This document shows, piece by piece, positions 5,960-6,435 of a stretch of 6,435 nt of DNA. Under the pieces are notes generated by a model. It did no database searches and had not been told where the DNA came from. It saw only the letters and a program-made list of their open reading frames with translations. Source of the DNA: Bacteroidota bacterium (lineage in GTDB: Bacteria; Bacteroidota; Bacteroidia; Chitinophagales; LD1); the NCBI GenBank assembly GCA_023428205.1, contig JAEYZB010000052.1, forward strand, positions 1-6,435. The letters run 5' to 3'. The position numbers and the translations under genes were made by a program. Position 1 is the first letter of the stretch; the number at the start of each line of letters is the position of its first letter.

Positions 5960-6022
5960 ATGATTACGAAGTCTCTTATGTGTTTCGCTTGTTGTTGTGC
6001 TTTCGAAAGGAGGGAGATGTAG
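5960..6022 (+). CDS. Cysteine-rich leader peptide (20 residues), candidate attenuator ORF
   Basis: An ATG-to-TAG ORF of 20 codons encoding MITKSLMCFACCCAFERREM. Four of twenty residues are Cys (8, 11, 12, 13), all TGT, three of them consecutive. It has no domain and is too short for a conventional annotated gene. It sits between a promoter-like element (5926-5955) and an intrinsic terminator (6053-6090) that directly precedes a serine O-acetyltransferase gene, the first step of cysteine synthesis. By analogy with amino-acid attenuators, slow decoding of the Cys run when charged tRNA-Cys is scarce would change mRNA folding and allow readthrough. Codons 16-19 include GAAAGGAGG (6005-6013), a strong match to the anti-Shine-Dalgarno sequence. 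That the ORF is translated is inferred; the composition and placement are seen directly. It could alternatively be a stand-alone metal- or redox-related micropeptide. Confidence 0.65.
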   Translation: MITKSLMCFACCCAFERREM

Positions 6023-6052
6023 TTATTTGTTTTAATTGAATTAATTAATTGT

Positions 6053-6090
6053 ACTGCCCCTTCAAGTTTTGGAGGGGCAGTTTGTTTTTA
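6053..6090 (+). terminator. Intrinsic terminator/attenuator upstream of serine acetyltransferase
   Basis: Bases 6053-6065 (ACTGCCCCTTCAA) pair with 6069-6081 (TTGGAGGGGCAGT), a 13-bp stem with one G-T wobble and a 3-base GTT loop, followed by TTGTTTTTA. This is a strong Rho-independent terminator in the plus direction. It ends 15 bases from the next ATG and lies 30 bases after the stop of the Cys-rich leader ORF. That position is expected for an attenuator rather than for termination of alanine dehydrogenase, whose stop is more than 200 bases away. Confidence 0.88.
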
Positions 6091-6095
6091 GGAAT

Positions 6096-6435
6096 ATGAG
6101 TGAGTTACTAGTAAATAAGATTAAGAAGTTTAGTGAGCAGCACGTTGCGTATGTGCCGTCTGTAAAAGGCATAGAAACCTTTACAGATAACTTGTTGAAT
6201 TTTTTATTTCCGGTGCGCTCACCGCAAGGGAATGTAGCGGATTTGAGCGATATAAAATTGACGGCTTTGAAACGGCAGTTTCGCGATTTGTTGTTGCCGG
6301 GGGCGGTTACTAATAATATAGATGAAACTCAAATTGTCGAAACATTTTTCAATGCGTTGCCCGATGCATTTGATGCGTTGATTCTGGATGCGGAAGCCAT
6401 TTTGAAATTTGATCCCGCAGCCAATTCACTGGAAG
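6096..6435 (+). CDS. cysE: Serine O-acetyltransferase, N-terminal part (cut by window edge)
   Basis: The first 113 codons are present, starting MSELLVNKIKKFSEQH. Serine acetyltransferase transfers acetyl from acetyl-CoA to L-serine, giving O-acetylserine for cysteine synthase. The visible part is the helical N-terminal domain typical of Bacteroidota EpsC/CysE-like enzymes. It includes LKRQFRDLLLP (about residues 62-72), a helix with FFNALPDAFDALILDAEAIL (86-105) and KFDPAANSLE (106 onward), matching the DPAA-x-S-x-EE region that leads into the left-handed beta-helix. The hexapeptide-repeat catalytic domain is past the right edge, so catalytic His and Asp cannot be checked. The ATG at 6096 follows a terminator hairpin by 15 bases, so expression depends on readthrough unless another promoter exists; none is evident. 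The Cys-rich leader ORF upstream independently supports a cysteine-pathway role. Confidence 0.82.
   Translation, partial: MSELLVNKIKKFSEQHVAYVPSVKGIETFTDNLLNFLFPVRSPQGNVADLSDIKLTALKRQFRDLLLPGAVTNNIDETQIVETFFNALPDAFDALILDAEAILKFDPAANSLE

Noticed and set aside
5819..6022. A 67-codon open frame overlapping the end of alanine dehydrogenase and running to the TAG at 6022
   Set aside because: Its first two thirds overlap ald out of frame and cross the repeat hairpin, with no protein-like character. Only the final 20 codons, from the internal ATG at 5960, are credible as the leader peptide.
5898..6095. T-box or riboswitch upstream of serine acetyltransferase
   Set aside because: The T-box consensus around AGGGTGGNACC is absent before the terminator, the leader is too short for a T-box, and no SAM or other riboswitch core is recognisable. 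A translated Cys leader explains the region better.

Overview
This window looks like ordinary chromosome from a member of the Bacteroidota. The evidence is the encoded families (signal peptidase I with an extra N-terminal membrane domain, a pyrR-pyrB pair, a DUF1573 protein, a long-form alanine dehydrogenase, an EpsC/CysE-type serine acetyltransferase). Start codons are also preceded by A-rich stretches rather than Shine-Dalgarno sites, and nearly every gene has a match to the Bacteroidota -7 promoter element TAnnTTTG a short distance upstream. A Chitinophagia-like host is possible, but this cannot be settled from the sequence alone.

Layout. On the minus strand, read from right to left: a secreted DUF1573 protein (3999-4451) ending in a strong terminator; a small DUF962/Mpo1-like membrane protein (3552-3914); signal peptidase I (1819-3414); and a pyrimidine cluster pyrR (1112-1651) - pyrB (176-1102). 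The start of an NAD-dependent sugar-nucleotide epimerase runs off the left edge (1-121). On the plus strand: alanine dehydrogenase (4612-5835), divergent from the DUF1573 gene, then a 260-base gap, then the beginning of a serine O-acetyltransferase gene (6096 to the right edge).

The gap 5836-6095 is the most interesting part. It holds a promoter-like element, a 20-codon ORF with four Cys codons (Cys-Phe-Ala-Cys-Cys-Cys), and a long intrinsic terminator ending 15 bases before the serine acetyltransferase start. Serine acetyltransferase makes O-acetylserine, the carbon skeleton for cysteine. A cysteine-rich leader peptide followed by a terminator in front of it is the architecture of a cysteine-responsive transcription attenuator, and alternative pairings that fit such a switch can be drawn by hand. 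The same leader ORF contains a nine-base match to the anti-Shine-Dalgarno sequence, which is unexpected in this phylum.

The functional links between genes are modest. PyrR and PyrB belong to pyrimidine supply. Signal peptidase I would cleave exported proteins such as the DUF1573 product. Alanine dehydrogenase and serine acetyltransferase are both amino-acid metabolism but seem to be transcribed separately. A 27-base sequence with inverted arms occurs twice, upstream of pyrR and just after the alanine dehydrogenase gene. No RNA genes, insertion sequences, CRISPR arrays or phage genes were seen.
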